Shown here: in pieces, positions 32,552 to 41,033 of the stretch
Position numbering within the stretch: the first letter of the stretch is position 1
Layout: every line of letters starts with the position of its first letter
Origin: Bacteroidota bacterium
GTDB lineage: Bacteria > Bacteroidota > Bacteroidia > Bacteroidales > UBA7960
DNA: 41,033 bases
Assembly: GCA_007693555.1 (NCBI GenBank)
Contig: REDJ01000130.1
Coordinates: forward strand, 1-41,033
Reading direction: 5' to 3'
Program-made: the position numbers and the translations under genes
Notes under the pieces: generated by a model
Databases searched by the model: none
The model's input: only the letters and a program-made list of their open reading frames with translations
What the model was told of the DNA's origin: nothing

Positions 32552-33421
32552 TTATTGTTGCGGTGGTTCGAATATCATACTTTTCCTGGCAACTGCCGAA
32601 ACCTGGAAAAATCCGCGTGCACCTTCACTCATGTTGGTGGGGATATTAGCCGGAGGAGCACCTGCAAAAGGGTTTCCCGAAAGGTCGGTCTGAAAGAAAA
32701 AGATATTGTAAAATTCAAAATTTTCTTTGGAAATACTTCGCATTTCAAGGGTAAGAGTATCTCCGGGGGTAATATCATTTTCATTGATGGTAAGAACAGC
32801 ATAGGATGAATATTCATCCAGGTTTATATCACTCATGGGAGCTTTATCAGATGGGCGGGGCGTTTTCAGCTTTCTGTTGATGTAAAGATTAAACAGGTAG
32901 TGATCTCCTTTCCCGGGCAGATCGGCAAAATGTGCAATTACATCATAAATGGTAGTATCAAAAAAATTAAACTCAGAAAAAGGATTAATTTCTACAGTTA
33001 CAGAATCGATTACCGGTACCGGTCTTAATACACTTTGTGCGAAGTAGATATTGTTGTCAGTGGTTTCAATTATAAGTTCATAATTTGTTTCAATCAGAGC
33101 ATCACTGATCTGTGAGTTGAAATAATATCCCGGCAGACTATCGGGGTAAAGTTCAGTAAATTCAAAAGATTGATCATTGCCTTCAACAATTACCCTTGCC
33201 TGCTGAACAGCATTACCGGTGGTAACTTCATAATAGGACGAAGACCTGGTAAGCCTGATCCATTGTCTTGAACCATCATCAATCAGGTTGGCTTCCACAA
33301 TCAGATATTTTCCTTCAATATCGGCCAGATCCAGTACAACATCCTTTTCACACGCAGATATGCCGGCAAGGAAGGTGAGAGCTAAAACTATCTGGATATA
33401 TTTGTTTTTTAAGGCTTTCAT
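32552..33421 (-). CDS. DUF4249 lipoprotein
   Basis: The 289-residue lipoprotein has a signal peptide ending SAC (Cys24), followed by EKDVVLDLADIEGKYLIVEANL, the usual start of the DUF4249 family. The remainder is beta-rich. I prefer the ATG at 33421 over the GTG at 33427. The gene lies 9 bp after the TonB-dependent receptor gene, and DUF4249 lipoproteins are commonly encoded beside such receptors. A surface accessory role like that of SusD is therefore plausible. No binding motif or ligand can be recognised. The product ends in a Pro/Gln tail. Confidence 0.85.
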   Translation of the reverse strand: MKALKNKYIQIVLALTFLAGISACEKDVVLDLADIEGKYLIVEANLIDDGSRQWIRLTRSSSYYEVTTGNAVQQARVIVEGNDQSFEFTELYPDSLPGYYFNSQISDALIETNYELIIETTDNNIYFAQSVLRPVPVIDSVTVEINPFSEFNFFDTTIYDVIAHFADLPGKGDHYLFNLYINRKLKTPRPSDKAPMSDINLDEYSSYAVLTINENDITPGDTLTLEMRSISKENFEFYNIFFFQTDLSGNPFAGAPPANIPTNMSEGARGFFQVSAVARKSMIFEPPQQ

Positions 33422-33430
33422 AATCACACA

Positions 33431-35782
33431 CTAAAAATTAAAGTTCCACGTAATGGCCGGAATGGGTCCCGGGATATAAAAAAATGATGAATTGGGTACT
33501 CCCGGTCTGTCAGAATTTTCAGCAAATGACACAGAAATGGGATTCACCCTTCCGTAAACATTGAACAGTGAGAAATTCCAGCTGCTTTCAAAGCGTCTCC
33601 GCTCGCGGTCGCGTATATTGGGTGTAAATGTAACCGACAGATCAAGCCTATGGTAATCGGGTAGTCTGCCGGAGTTACGGTCAGAATAGATAGGCGCAAA
33701 GGCTCCCTGATAGAACATTTTTCCCACAGGAAGGGTAATTGCCGTTCCGGTGGCATAGATAAAACTCATTCCCACATTAAAAGCTTTAGAGATCTCGTAA
33801 CTTCCCGACATACTCAGGTCGTGCCGGCGGTCGTTGGGTGCAAAATAGGCCTTGCCCTCATTAATATCATCTATTTGCCGTTTTGCCACTGCCCATGTAT
33901 AACCCAGAAATCCGCTGAGTCGCCCGGTTTGTTTTTGCAAGAGGAATTCAGCACCATATGCCCAGCCCCTACCTATGCGCAACTGCCCTTCAACCAGTTC
34001 ATTGCCCAGAATATCACCATTATCCACCACATCAGATACATTTTGCATGTCTTTGTAATAGAGCTCAATGGATGTTTCTATGCGGTTATCAAGGAAATTG
34101 CGAAAGTATCCCAAAGCCACCTGATCTGCTATTTGCGGGGGTATATTGTTGCTGACCGAATACCAAACATCGTAGGGTGCCACCGATTGAGCACTTTGCG
34201 CCTGCTGAATATACTGTACCATGCGGTTATAGCTCCCTTTGACCGAACTTCTTTCATTTAGTTTCAACCTGAAGCTGAATCTGGGTTCCCAGTTGATAAA
34301 CTCATCATAAAAATTTCCTCTTTCCAATTGCAAAGTATCTGTTACTTCCCACTGGAGTGGGTCTGTTTTGTCAAAAACATATTGGTTTCCAGGTCCTATG
34401 AGTTGAAAAACTGAATTGCGCAATCCATAAACAAGGAGCAGTCGGTTATTGAAAAGGCTTTGCTCGTTGTTAAAATATATACCATGTTCAAGGGCATTGG
34501 TAGCAGAAAGATTAAACTCAGCTCCTGCAGCACCTTCAATTCTTGCCTTGATAATACCGGGGTCGAGGTTGTGGTAAATGGATTGAAGGCCAAACGTAAA
34601 GGTATTGTTGTTATTGAAGATATAGTTAAAGTCAGCCTTCAGGTTCAGGTTATGAAGATAAGATTGCCATCTGAAACTGGCAGGACCCACATCGCCAGCG
34701 ATGTTGAACTGGTAATTGCTGTAAAGTATGGAAAAATCGCTGAACATTCGGCCATTGTAAATCCTGTTCCATCGCATACTTGACGTGGCATTGCCCCAGT
34801 CGAAACTGAAAAAATCGCCGAATACCGTCACATCCCGGCCATAGTAACCTGAAAAGAACAATCTGTTCTGATCGTTCAATACATAATTCATTTTACCATT
34901 CAGGTCATAAAAGAAAAGCTGTGATTCTCGCTGAGCCTCATCAGAGGAGAGCTTCAGGAAAAGATCGGCATAGGTTCTTCGGCCTGAGAACAGAAAAGCA
35001 CTTCTACCATATTGGATCGGGCCATCCACGGTTAACCTGCTGGAAATAAGCCCTAAGCCTCCACTCAGGTTATATTGATTCATGCTTCCTTGTTTCATCC
35101 CTACATCCAGCACTGAAGAAAGTCTGCCGCCATATTCCGGCAGTATACCTCCCTTATAGAGTTTCACATCCTGGATGGCATCGGGATTGAATACCGAAAA
35201 AAAGTTAAAAAGATGAGAAGCATTGAATACCACTGCATCGTCAAGAAGCACAAGATTCTGATCAGCATTTCCGCCACGTACAAAAAATCCGGTGTTGCCG
35301 TCACCCGCCGATTGAACTCCGGGTAGCAGTTGAATGGTTCGCAATACATCTACCTCGCCCAGGAATGCAGGAAGATTTCTTATGGATTCGATATCAAGGG
35401 TAACTGTACTCATCTCTGCACGCTCCAGGTTGCGGCCGGATCTTTCGGCAGAAACTACAACTTCTGAAAGGCGCAATCCCCCGTTTTGTAAGAACACATC
35501 AAGAGTTTTATCAGTGTCCATAACGATTTTTCGCTCGAAACGCTGGTAGCCAATAAATGAAAATATCAAGGTGTATTCTCGCTCGGAAAGTCTTATGCTG
35601 TATTTTCCGTCTATATCGGTTACGGCACCTCCATCGATCTCAGGAATAAAAATATTTACTCCGGCAAGGTACTCACCGGTTGATGCATCACGCACTGATC
35701 CTCTTAAATGATATCGTTGCTCAGAGAAACCCTGAATTGTCAATGATAAAAAAGAAAGAAATATAATGATTTTGGAAAACAC
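33431..35782 (-). CDS. TonB-dependent receptor with carboxypeptidase-like domain
   Basis: The 783-residue outer-membrane transporter begins with a signal peptide and a CarboxypepD_reg-like domain (about residues 25-105: LRGSVRDASTGEYLAGVNI, SFIGYQRFERKIV). A linker and plug domain (about 120-225: LGEVDVLRTIQLLPGVQSAG, GFFVRGGNADQNLVLLDDAVV, YGGRLSSVLDV) and the barrel follow. The start codon is GTG: an in-frame stop (TAG) is two codons upstream, so no earlier start exists. It is shorter than SusC and lacks a SusD partner, having a DUF4249 lipoprotein instead. The cargo is unknown. Confidence 0.92.
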   Translation of the reverse strand: MFSKIIIFLSFLSLTIQGFSEQRYHLRGSVRDASTGEYLAGVNIFIPEIDGGAVTDIDGKYSIRLSEREYTLIFSFIGYQRFERKIVMDTDKTLDVFLQNGGLRLSEVVVSAERSGRNLERAEMSTVTLDIESIRNLPAFLGEVDVLRTIQLLPGVQSAGDGNTGFFVRGGNADQNLVLLDDAVVFNASHLFNFFSVFNPDAIQDVKLYKGGILPEYGGRLSSVLDVGMKQGSMNQYNLSGGLGLISSRLTVDGPIQYGRSAFLFSGRRTYADLFLKLSSDEAQRESQLFFYDLNGKMNYVLNDQNRLFFSGYYGRDVTVFGDFFSFDWGNATSSMRWNRIYNGRMFSDFSILYSNYQFNIAGDVGPASFRWQSYLHNLNLKADFNYIFNNNNTFTFGLQSIYHNLDPGIIKARIEGAAGAEFNLSATNALEHGIYFNNEQSLFNNRLLLVYGLRNSVFQLIGPGNQYVFDKTDPLQWEVTDTLQLERGNFYDEFINWEPRFSFRLKLNERSSVKGSYNRMVQYIQQAQSAQSVAPYDVWYSVSNNIPPQIADQVALGYFRNFLDNRIETSIELYYKDMQNVSDVVDNGDILGNELVEGQLRIGRGWAYGAEFLLQKQTGRLSGFLGYTWAVAKRQIDDINEGKAYFAPNDRRHDLSMSGSYEISKAFNVGMSFIYATGTAITLPVGKMFYQGAFAPIYSDRNSGRLPDYHRLDLSVTFTPNIRDRERRRFESSWNFSLFNVYGRVNPISVSFAENSDRPGVPNSSFFYIPGPIPAITWNFNF

Positions 35783-36406
35783 TTTCTATGGTCTGAATAA
35801 CTTTTGATTTGATTTTTAATAGCTGTTTAACAACTTGTTTGGAATATTGTTTCAACTATCGAAAGTTAATTCAGGTTAAATACGAACGAATTTTGTCTTT
35901 CGAAGAATAGATTTTGATACTAATGCCAGGAAAATAATTTACAAGGATTTGTAATAAATTGCATAATGCCATGTTTTTTTGTCGGGTTGGTCTTTGTAAA
36001 TAGTCCATAATCAAAGCCATGAAATGATTAACAAACGGGGGAATATGTGTATTGAAAACACATTATCAGCTGTGGAAAAAAAGTAGGCCAGAATTCCGGT
36101 TGTCAATGCATACGTGGCAATACCCAATTTATGGGCAACCAGAGTGAAATGATTTTTTTCATTCACGTGAGTTTTCCTGTTGACTGCGAATTTAGAGTAA
36201 AAATACATTCACATTTAAAAGGCATGAAGTATTCCTAATAATTAACTGCAGAAAAGAAAATGAAATCAGAAAATTTATTAAACATTCTCAGATTAGCCGG
36301 TGTTTATGGGATATAATAAAAAATCTAAGTATCTTTATATATGTAATTCCATATTTGTAAGAATTTGAAAATACCAGATTGCTAAACTTTTAAATATTGA
36401 TTTATT
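35783..36406. other. 624-bp intergenic region without a convincing gene
   Basis: The stretch lies between the divergent TonB receptor and HMA genes, so it holds both promoters. A 65-codon frame at 36011-36208 (minus) has no recognisable domain and weak context. I saw no strong hairpin, repeat or RNA. Near 36351 ATATTTG partly resembles a -7 box for the metal operon. Confidence 0.35.
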
Positions 36407-36802
36407 ATGTTGAAAAAAATAAACCTTTTTGCATTTGTTACAATGTTCACTTTTTTGCTAATACCCCAAAATGATGCTGTTGCCCAGGGACGTAATGTTG
36501 AAGAAGTTGAGTTTACTGTTCTTGGTAACTGTGGCATGTGCAAAGACCGCATTGAACGTGCAGCATACAGTGTCAGGGGAGTACGCAGTGCAAACTGGAA
36601 TCAGGAGCAACAAAAATTAATAATAACTTTTCGCACTGACCGCACCGATCAGGAAACCATAGAACGTACCATTGCAAAGGCAGGGCATGATACTGAGAAT
36701 TTTATTACCGACGAAGAAACCCATGCCAATCTGCATCATTGCTGTATTTATCCCAGAGATCCTGAAATGTTAGAGAATAACAGATTGTACAACGAAGAGT
36801 AA
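36407..36802 (+). CDS. Exported heavy-metal-associated (HMA) domain protein
   Basis: This 131-residue protein has a signal peptide cleaved near DAVAQG (residues 23-28) and an HMA fold of about 70 residues. The metal site is GNCGMC, with Cys42 and Cys45, followed by KDRIERAAYSVRGV. A second Cys/His cluster, HANLHHCC, lies near residues 113-118 in the tail. This periplasmic type recurs in Bacteroidota metal loci and would bind Cu+ or a similar soft metal outside the cytosol. The gene opens a four-gene plus-strand run with a CopZ-like chaperone, a Cys/His-rich protein and a TonB receptor. The exact metal is inference. Confidence 0.85.
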   Translation: MLKKINLFAFVTMFTFLLIPQNDAVAQGRNVEEVEFTVLGNCGMCKDRIERAAYSVRGVRSANWNQEQQKLIITFRTDRTDQETIERTIAKAGHDTENFITDEETHANLHHCCIYPRDPEMLENNRLYNEE

Positions 36803-36827
36803 TTTCTTTTTAAAATATTAGGCTTTT

Positions 36828-37043
36828 ATGGCTAAAAAGACTTTTCAAATAAGTGGTTTGCATTGTCAGCATTGCGTTTCAAAAGTAAAAAATGCTATTC
36901 AGCAGTTTGAAGGCGTAAACAAGGTTTTGATTTCGAATGAAAATGATATGGTTACCGTTGAAGCCGAAAATATCCCCGATATTGCAGTATTAAATGACCT
37001 GCTCGAGGATCTTGGTAGTTACAAACTCAGTGAAAGTTCTTAG
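36828..37043 (+). CDS. CopZ-like cytosolic HMA metallochaperone
   Basis: A 71-residue single HMA domain has no signal peptide and carries the metal-binding loop GLHCQHC (Cys13 and Cys16) just after the first strand. HCxxC is the pattern in copper chaperones and P-type ATPase N-terminal domains. It is 25 bp after the exported HMA gene. Together they would manage soft metal ions on each side of the inner membrane. No P-type ATPase is encoded in this window. Mercury or zinc binding is possible. Confidence 0.87.
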   Translation: MAKKTFQISGLHCQHCVSKVKNAIQQFEGVNKVLISNENDMVTVEAENIPDIAVLNDLLEDLGSYKLSESS

Positions 37044-37089
37044 TCCATTTGAGTTATTATTGTTAAATTTGCAATCTTGAAATAAAACA

Positions 37090-37590
37090 ATGCAGAATAT
37101 TTTAAAGCACATATTATCATGGACTCTTGCAGGCATCTTCCTGGTATCTTTTACCGGGCTAAGGTTGCTTATTCATCATTGTATGGCTTGTGAAAGTTCC
37201 GATGTTTTTCTTTTTGCCCAGGTTGACGATTGCTGCGAGCATCATAGCCATAATCATACTAACGAAAATACCTGTCAATTACCTTTCGATAAAACGACAT
37301 CTTGCTGTTCAACTAATGATACACAAACGCATTGCGAAAATTGCTGCAAAAATGAAGTGGTCTATGTGAAAAACGAATATGATGTATCACTTGACAGGCA
37401 GCAATTTAAAATAGAACCTAATGAGTTTGAAGTTGCCTCAAGCCTATTGAATGAACTTCATGGATTTGACAGCAGCGAATATAAATTTACATCCCATAAC
37501 AATTTTATCCCACCACCCAAATGGGTTGGTAAAGACTTCATTCTTTTTTCCCATCAGTTAAAGACTGATCACATTTCTTTTCAGGCTTAA
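37090..37590 (+). CDS. Cys/His-rich HYC_CC_PP family protein
   Basis: The 166-residue protein has one N-terminal hydrophobic segment (a signal or anchor, residues 8-28) directly followed by HHCMAC. It has ten Cys between residues 31 and 86, including CC at 48-49, 72-73 and 85-86. A His-rich CCEHHSHNHTNENTC follows the first CC pair. The C-terminal part contains FIPPPKW, the PP element. This matches the HYC_CC_PP family of Bacteroidota, which has no known activity but whose composition suggests metal binding. It is encoded between the chaperone and the metal-associated TonB receptor, supporting a periplasmic or membrane-bound metal buffer role. Confidence 0.8.
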   Translation: MQNILKHILSWTLAGIFLVSFTGLRLLIHHCMACESSDVFLFAQVDDCCEHHSHNHTNENTCQLPFDKTTSCCSTNDTQTHCENCCKNEVVYVKNEYDVSLDRQQFKIEPNEFEVASSLLNELHGFDSSEYKFTSHNNFIPPPKWVGKDFILFSHQLKTDHISFQA

Positions 37591-37674
37591 TATTGCTTTT
37601 TTTAACCTTTGTTAAAACGGTGTTTGTGATATTTAATCACATGAATTTTTTTCTTAACCTGAATAGATAATGTT

Positions 37675-39930
37675 ATGAATACCTTTAAAATATCAATCAT
37701 ATTTTTATTAGTTTCTTTTTTCAGTTTGTCACTTTTCTCGCAGGAAATGCTTAGAGGAAAGGTCTATGGTAACGAACCGCATAATGGTCATTATCATCCG
37801 GTATTTTTACCCGGGGCCAATGTGGTCTGGAAAGGAACAACCCAGGGTGTGGCTACGGATGAAAACGGAAATTTCAGGCTCAATGTCACACAAAATCTGC
37901 CCCATGCCATTGTAGTAAGTTTTATTGGATATCAGGCCGATACAATAATGATTGAGCCAGGTCAAAGCAGAGTTGATGTGTTGCTTAAGCCCACGCAACA
38001 ACTTGATGAGGTTGTTATTGCAGGTCGCCGCGCAGGAGCCCACGTTTCGCACATGGAGCCCATTCTAACCAATGTAATTACTGAGAACGAACTTCAGCGT
38101 GCGGCTTGTTGCAACCTTTCCGAAGCTTTTGAAACCAATGCTTCGGTAGATGTTACCTTTACCGATGCTGTTTCAGGGGCGCAGCAGATTCAATTACTCG
38201 GGCTTGCAGGTATATACAGCCAGATACTTACGGAAAATACCCCCACAGTTCGCGGTCTTGGACAACCTTATGGCCTGGGCTTTATTCCCGGCCCCTGGAT
38301 GGAATCCATCCATATTTCCAAAGGTGCGGGTAGTGTTGTAAATGGTTATGAGTCCATTACCGGGCAGATCAATGTGGAACTGAAAAAGCCCGAATCATCC
38401 GATATGCTTTTCTACAACTTCTATGGCAATGATTTCGGACGCCTTGAAAGCAGCCTGAATGCAGCAACCCGGCTTAACGACCAATGGTCGACTATGGTGC
38501 TGGCCCACGGTGAGATACTGGAAAACCGTTTCGACCATAACGGAGATTCTTTTCTGGACCATCCGCTTATGCGGAAATACAATATTGTTAACCGCTATCG
38601 GTATGACAGATTGGGTGTAATGGAATCACAATTTGGTTTTCGTGTAATGCAGGAAAACCGCAGAGGAGGACAGATGTCGTTCTTTGATAATGGTGAAGTA
38701 CTGGGTTCTCCGGATTATTATGGTTTTGGAGTAAAAACCGACCGTTACGAAGCTTTTGCCCGTACCGGATTTTTCCTTCCCGGACAACCTGACGGAAGCA
38801 TCGGTACCCAGTTGAGCTTTATCCACCACAATCATGATTCGCAATATGGCTGGAATGAATATCTGGGTCGCCAGAATACCATTTATGCCAATATCATTTA
38901 TGAAAACTCCATCGCCGGCGATCCCGATCATAAGATCAATGCCGGATTTAGCTTCCTTTTTGATGATTACAAAGAAAACCTGAATGCATCGGATGACGAA
39001 GTCAATTTTGACAGAACAGAATCAGTTCCTGGTGTATTTGCACAGTATACCTTTCATCATCATGAGAAGTTTGTAGCTATTCTGGGTGCACGTGCTGATT
39101 TTCATAACCTACACGGTACTTTCTTCTCACCACGTTTACATTTGCGTTCCAATATTACTCCAACAACTACCTTGCGTGCTTCAGCGGGCAAAGGATACAG
39201 GGTACCGAACATGCTTGCCGAAAATACCGGATTGCTCGTTAGTAACCGTCAGCTGGTTTTTGTAGAAGATATCAACCCCGAGGAAGCATGGAACTACGGT
39301 GGTAGTGTAACCCAGAGTTTTGATCTTTTTGGCAGGGAAGCCTCAGTTGCAGCTGAATATTACCGCACCGATTTTGTCAACCAGCTGATTGTGGATGTGG
39401 ATACCGATTACGGAATGGCTATGTTCTATAACCTTGACGGAAAATCCTATGCCAATAACTCACAGATTGAATTTAAGTTTGAGCCTGCTTTGTTCTTTGA
39501 AGTTACTGCCGCCATTCGTTTTACAGATGTTAAAACTACCATTAATGATGAACTGGTACGCAAGCCTTTTGTAAACAATTACAAGGGACTGCTTTCCGGC
39601 TCATGGGCCAGCCGCAACAATAACTGGCAGGTTGATTTAACCGGACAATTTAATGGTTCAAGCCGAATTCCCGACACTTCCATGCTGCCTGAAAATTACA
39701 GGATGCCCACCGAATCACCTGCACACGTGATTGTGCATAGTCAGATTACCCGCAGATGGAACAATTTTGACCTTTATATTGGTGGCGAAAACCTTACCAA
39801 TTACAAACAGCATAACCCAATTATTGGGGCATCTGATCCATTCAGTGCCGATTTGTTCGATGCTTCTATGATCTGGGGCCCAATTATGGGAAGAATGTTC
39901 TATCTTGGATTGAGATATTCTATTCAATAA
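37675..39930 (+). CDS. TonB-dependent receptor of the metal-associated (AACCNLSE) type
   Basis: This 751-residue outer membrane receptor has a signal peptide (to about residue 22) and a carboxypeptidase-like domain (about 25-105) with a His-rich insertion near residues 34-41 (PHNGHYHP). The plug domain carries AACCNLSEAFETN with Cys145-Cys146, and AVSGAQQIQLLGLAG. A barrel ending LGLRYSIQ follows. Receptors with this Cys pair at the start of the plug usually neighbour HMA and P-type ATPase genes, so copper or a related metal chelate is the probable cargo. It is the last gene of the HMA, CopZ-like and HYC_CC_PP run and is followed by a strong terminator. Confidence 0.88.
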   Translation: MNTFKISIIFLLVSFFSLSLFSQEMLRGKVYGNEPHNGHYHPVFLPGANVVWKGTTQGVATDENGNFRLNVTQNLPHAIVVSFIGYQADTIMIEPGQSRVDVLLKPTQQLDEVVIAGRRAGAHVSHMEPILTNVITENELQRAACCNLSEAFETNASVDVTFTDAVSGAQQIQLLGLAGIYSQILTENTPTVRGLGQPYGLGFIPGPWMESIHISKGAGSVVNGYESITGQINVELKKPESSDMLFYNFYGNDFGRLESSLNAATRLNDQWSTMVLAHGEILENRFDHNGDSFLDHPLMRKYNIVNRYRYDRLGVMESQFGFRVMQENRRGGQMSFFDNGEVLGSPDYYGFGVKTDRYEAFARTGFFLPGQPDGSIGTQLSFIHHNHDSQYGWNEYLGRQNTIYANIIYENSIAGDPDHKINAGFSFLFDDYKENLNASDDEVNFDRTESVPGVFAQYTFHHHEKFVAILGARADFHNLHGTFFSPRLHLRSNITPTTTLRASAGKGYRVPNMLAENTGLLVSNRQLVFVEDINPEEAWNYGGSVTQSFDLFGREASVAAEYYRTDFVNQLIVDVDTDYGMAMFYNLDGKSYANNSQIEFKFEPALFFEVTAAIRFTDVKTTINDELVRKPFVNNYKGLLSGSWASRNNNWQVDLTGQFNGSSRIPDTSMLPENYRMPTESPAHVIVHSQITRRWNNFDLYIGGENLTNYKQHNPIIGASDPFSADLFDASMIWGPIMGRMFYLGLRYSIQ

Positions 39931-39961
39931 ACTCACCAGCCGTAAATTTACAAATGCTTTT

Positions 39962-39986
39962 ACCCGGCAGAAATGCCGGGTTTTTT
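39962..39986 (+). terminator. Rho-independent terminator after the metal operon
   Basis: ACCCGGCA (39962-39969) pairs with TGCCGGGT (39974-39981) across a GAAA tetraloop, followed by T's to 39986. It begins 32 bp after the TonB receptor stop. It is a textbook structure. Confidence 0.92.
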
Positions 39987-40045
39987 GTTTTATCTTTGTT
40001 TTGCCGCTACCAATGTTAACGCTGCTCCGCAGCTAATTATTTACA

Positions 40046-40175
40046 AACTATTAAACTATTAAACCTTTAAACTTATTCCCGAATCGCTATCGCTCTCGGG
40101 ACTTCCGCTTCGCTTCAGCAACCTATCAACCTATGAACCCTAAACATCTAAACCCCTAAACCTCTAAACCTAAAA
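40046..40175. repeat. Period-8 intergenic repeat blocks before the SRAP gene
   Basis: Four octamers (AACTATTA twice, AACCTTTA, AACTTATT) occupy 40046-40077. A 42-bp insert with the CCCGA/TCGGG hairpin (40078-40100) follows. Seven further octamer steps run from 40120 to 40175 (AACCTATC, AACCTATG, AACCCTAA, ACATCTAA, ACCCCTAA, ACCTCTAA, ACCTAAAA). The array stops 3 bp before the SRAP start codon at 40179. It shares AACCTATC with the array at 23308-23411. A small GCTGC/GCAGC hairpin lies at 40021-40033. Confidence 0.75.
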
Positions 40176-40178
40176 AAT

Positions 40179-40955
40179 ATGTGCTACTGGGTAGGAACCA
40201 AAAAAGTACGCGAAGAGATGCTGCGCCGCCTGCAGCAGGAACCCAATGATGAAATCGCTCAGTTGTTTTACAAAACCTTTGTGGGCAAAGCCGAACTGCC
40301 TTTTAAGGAGTATTATGTGGCCATTGGTAAAGCCCGGCCTGAAATTTCAGTGCTTTTGAATGACAAGGAAATGGGTTTGCAGTTCAGAAATATGATCTGG
40401 GGTTTACCGTGGAGCTATACCAACCCCAAAACCGGGAAATCTTATTCCCGTGAAATGATCAACTCAACGTGCGAGAAGATTTTTTTTGTGCATCGTGATT
40501 TAGTCTATTCAAAACGCTGTGTTATCCCGCTCGACGGATATTATGAGTTTTTTCACTTCAGCAATGAGGTATATCCCCATTTTATGAAACCCAAAGAGGG
40601 TGTCTTTTTTGCAGCGGGAGTATGGGATGAAAGTGTTGACAAAGAAACCGGAGAGATTGTTGCCAGCTTTTCCATCATCACCACTCCGCCCAACCCGCTA
40701 GCCCGAAAGCTTCACAACAACCCCAAAGCCCCAAACGGACCGCGTATGCTGCTCATCCTTCCCGAAGAAAAAGTATTGGAATATCTGAACCCCAATGCCC
40801 GCAAAGCCGACCTGGAGAAACTCTTTGCCCCTTATGACCAGGAAAAGATGGAAGCCTATCCGACAGTTAGATTTTTACGAAAAGAATTTACTGGTAAGCT
40901 TAACACTGAAGAAGTCCGCAAAAAAGTCGAATACCCTGAGTTGTTTTTTGCATGA
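40179..40955 (+). CDS. SRAP (YedK/HMCES-like) abasic-site protein
   Basis: SRAP proteins covalently trap abasic sites in single-stranded DNA through their N-terminal Cys. The 258-residue protein starts MCYWVG, so Cys2 becomes N-terminal after Met removal. It has GYYEF with Glu123, the active-site acid, and KLHNN with His179, matching the catalytic His. After His179 there is an eight-residue insertion (NNPKAPNG) before PRM, and the usual MP is ML, so this loop differs from the commoner HxRMP form. Its start sits 3 bp after an octamer array, leaving no ordinary leader. No SOS box is evident. It is the last gene seen. Confidence 0.88.
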   Translation: MCYWVGTKKVREEMLRRLQQEPNDEIAQLFYKTFVGKAELPFKEYYVAIGKARPEISVLLNDKEMGLQFRNMIWGLPWSYTNPKTGKSYSREMINSTCEKIFFVHRDLVYSKRCVIPLDGYYEFFHFSNEVYPHFMKPKEGVFFAAGVWDESVDKETGEIVASFSIITTPPNPLARKLHNNPKAPNGPRMLLILPEEKVLEYLNPNARKADLEKLFAPYDQEKMEAYPTVRFLRKEFTGKLNTEEVRKKVEYPELFFA

Positions 40956-40965
40956 AACAAGTTTA

Positions 40966-41033
40966 GCCAAGGATGCACGAAGAGAGTTTTTGCCACGGAT
41001 GCACGGATGTTTTATAGCCACGGATTCACGGAT
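40966..41033. repeat. Repeats of a GCCACGGATGCACGGAT-type word
   Basis: Three related 15-17-bp copies start at 40966 (GCCAAGGATGCACGA), 40992 (GCCACGGATGCACGGAT) and 41017 (GCCACGGATTCACGGAT), spaced 26 and 25 bp. They follow the SRAP stop and run to the end of the window, so the array may continue. Such words are familiar from Bacteroidota intergenic DNA, as I recall. No coding frame is evident. Confidence 0.7.

Noticed and set aside
36011-36208. A 65-codon minus-strand frame in the long intergenic region
   Set aside because: It has one moderately hydrophobic stretch but no recognisable domain, no ribosome binding site and no operon context. Chance in AT-rich DNA is likelier.

Overview
The window is a bacterial chromosome segment from a member of the Bacteroidota, most likely an order such as Bacteroidales/Marinilabiliales. 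The evidence is a SusC/SusD pair, two further TonB-dependent receptors with carboxypeptidase-like N-terminal domains, lipoproteins of the DUF3472, DUF4249 and F5/8-type-C kinds, a HYC_CC_PP-type protein, weak Shine-Dalgarno sites, and families of short intergenic repeats. I see no tRNA, rRNA, CRISPR array, insertion sequence or prophage. The species cannot be named from the sequence.

Layout. (1) 1-2116: a repeat-rich leader, then fabD and a CaCA cation exchanger, closed by a terminator shared with galE. (2) 2142-19569: a polysaccharide/glycan utilisation locus. Reading the minus strand in order: F5/8C-Fn3 lipoprotein, SusC, SusD, a strong stem-loop, FHS-type sugar transporter, N-acetylhexosamine kinase-like protein, sugar nucleotidyltransferase, GH109 lipoprotein, a second stem-loop, a NagB-PIG-L fusion and galE. 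A divergent DUF3472 lipoprotein and a ROK repressor flank it. The likely substrate is an N-acetylhexosamine (GalNAc) glycoconjugate such as mucin-type O-glycan: GH109 frees GalNAc, the FHS permease imports it, the kinase and nucleotidyltransferase activate it to UDP-HexNAc, GalE epimerises it, and the NagB-type protein handles the amino-sugar phosphate. (3) 19795-29679: surface polysaccharide genes. These are a YwqE/CpsB phosphatase, rmlB, a UDP-HexNAc 6-dehydrogenase, a WlbB/WbpD-type acetyltransferase, a WbpE-type aminotransferase and a GT2-like transferase on minus, then divergently a Stealth phosphotransferase and an O-antigen ligase/polymerase, and a YrbL-like kinase on minus. (4) 29996-32464: YvlD-type membrane protein, DUF4476 protein, iron-dependent alcohol dehydrogenase. 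(5) 32552-35782: a DUF4249 lipoprotein/TonB receptor pair. (6) 36407-39986: a metal-handling operon with a periplasmic HMA protein, a CopZ-like chaperone, a Cys/His-rich HYC_CC_PP protein and a TonB receptor with a Cys-Cys plug motif, ending in a strong terminator. (7) 40179-40955: a SRAP/YedK protein, preceded by an octamer array and followed by a dispersed repeat.

The most unusual non-coding signals are the intergenic stretches at 23133-23411 and 40046-40175. They are built from exactly phased short-unit arrays (period 7 and period 8) rather than unique DNA. Other notable points are a NagB-like domain that lacks the catalytic Glu, dyads upstream of the glycan operon and of the ROK gene, and a UDP-sugar pathway that has WbpA/D/E-type enzymes but no visible WbpB.
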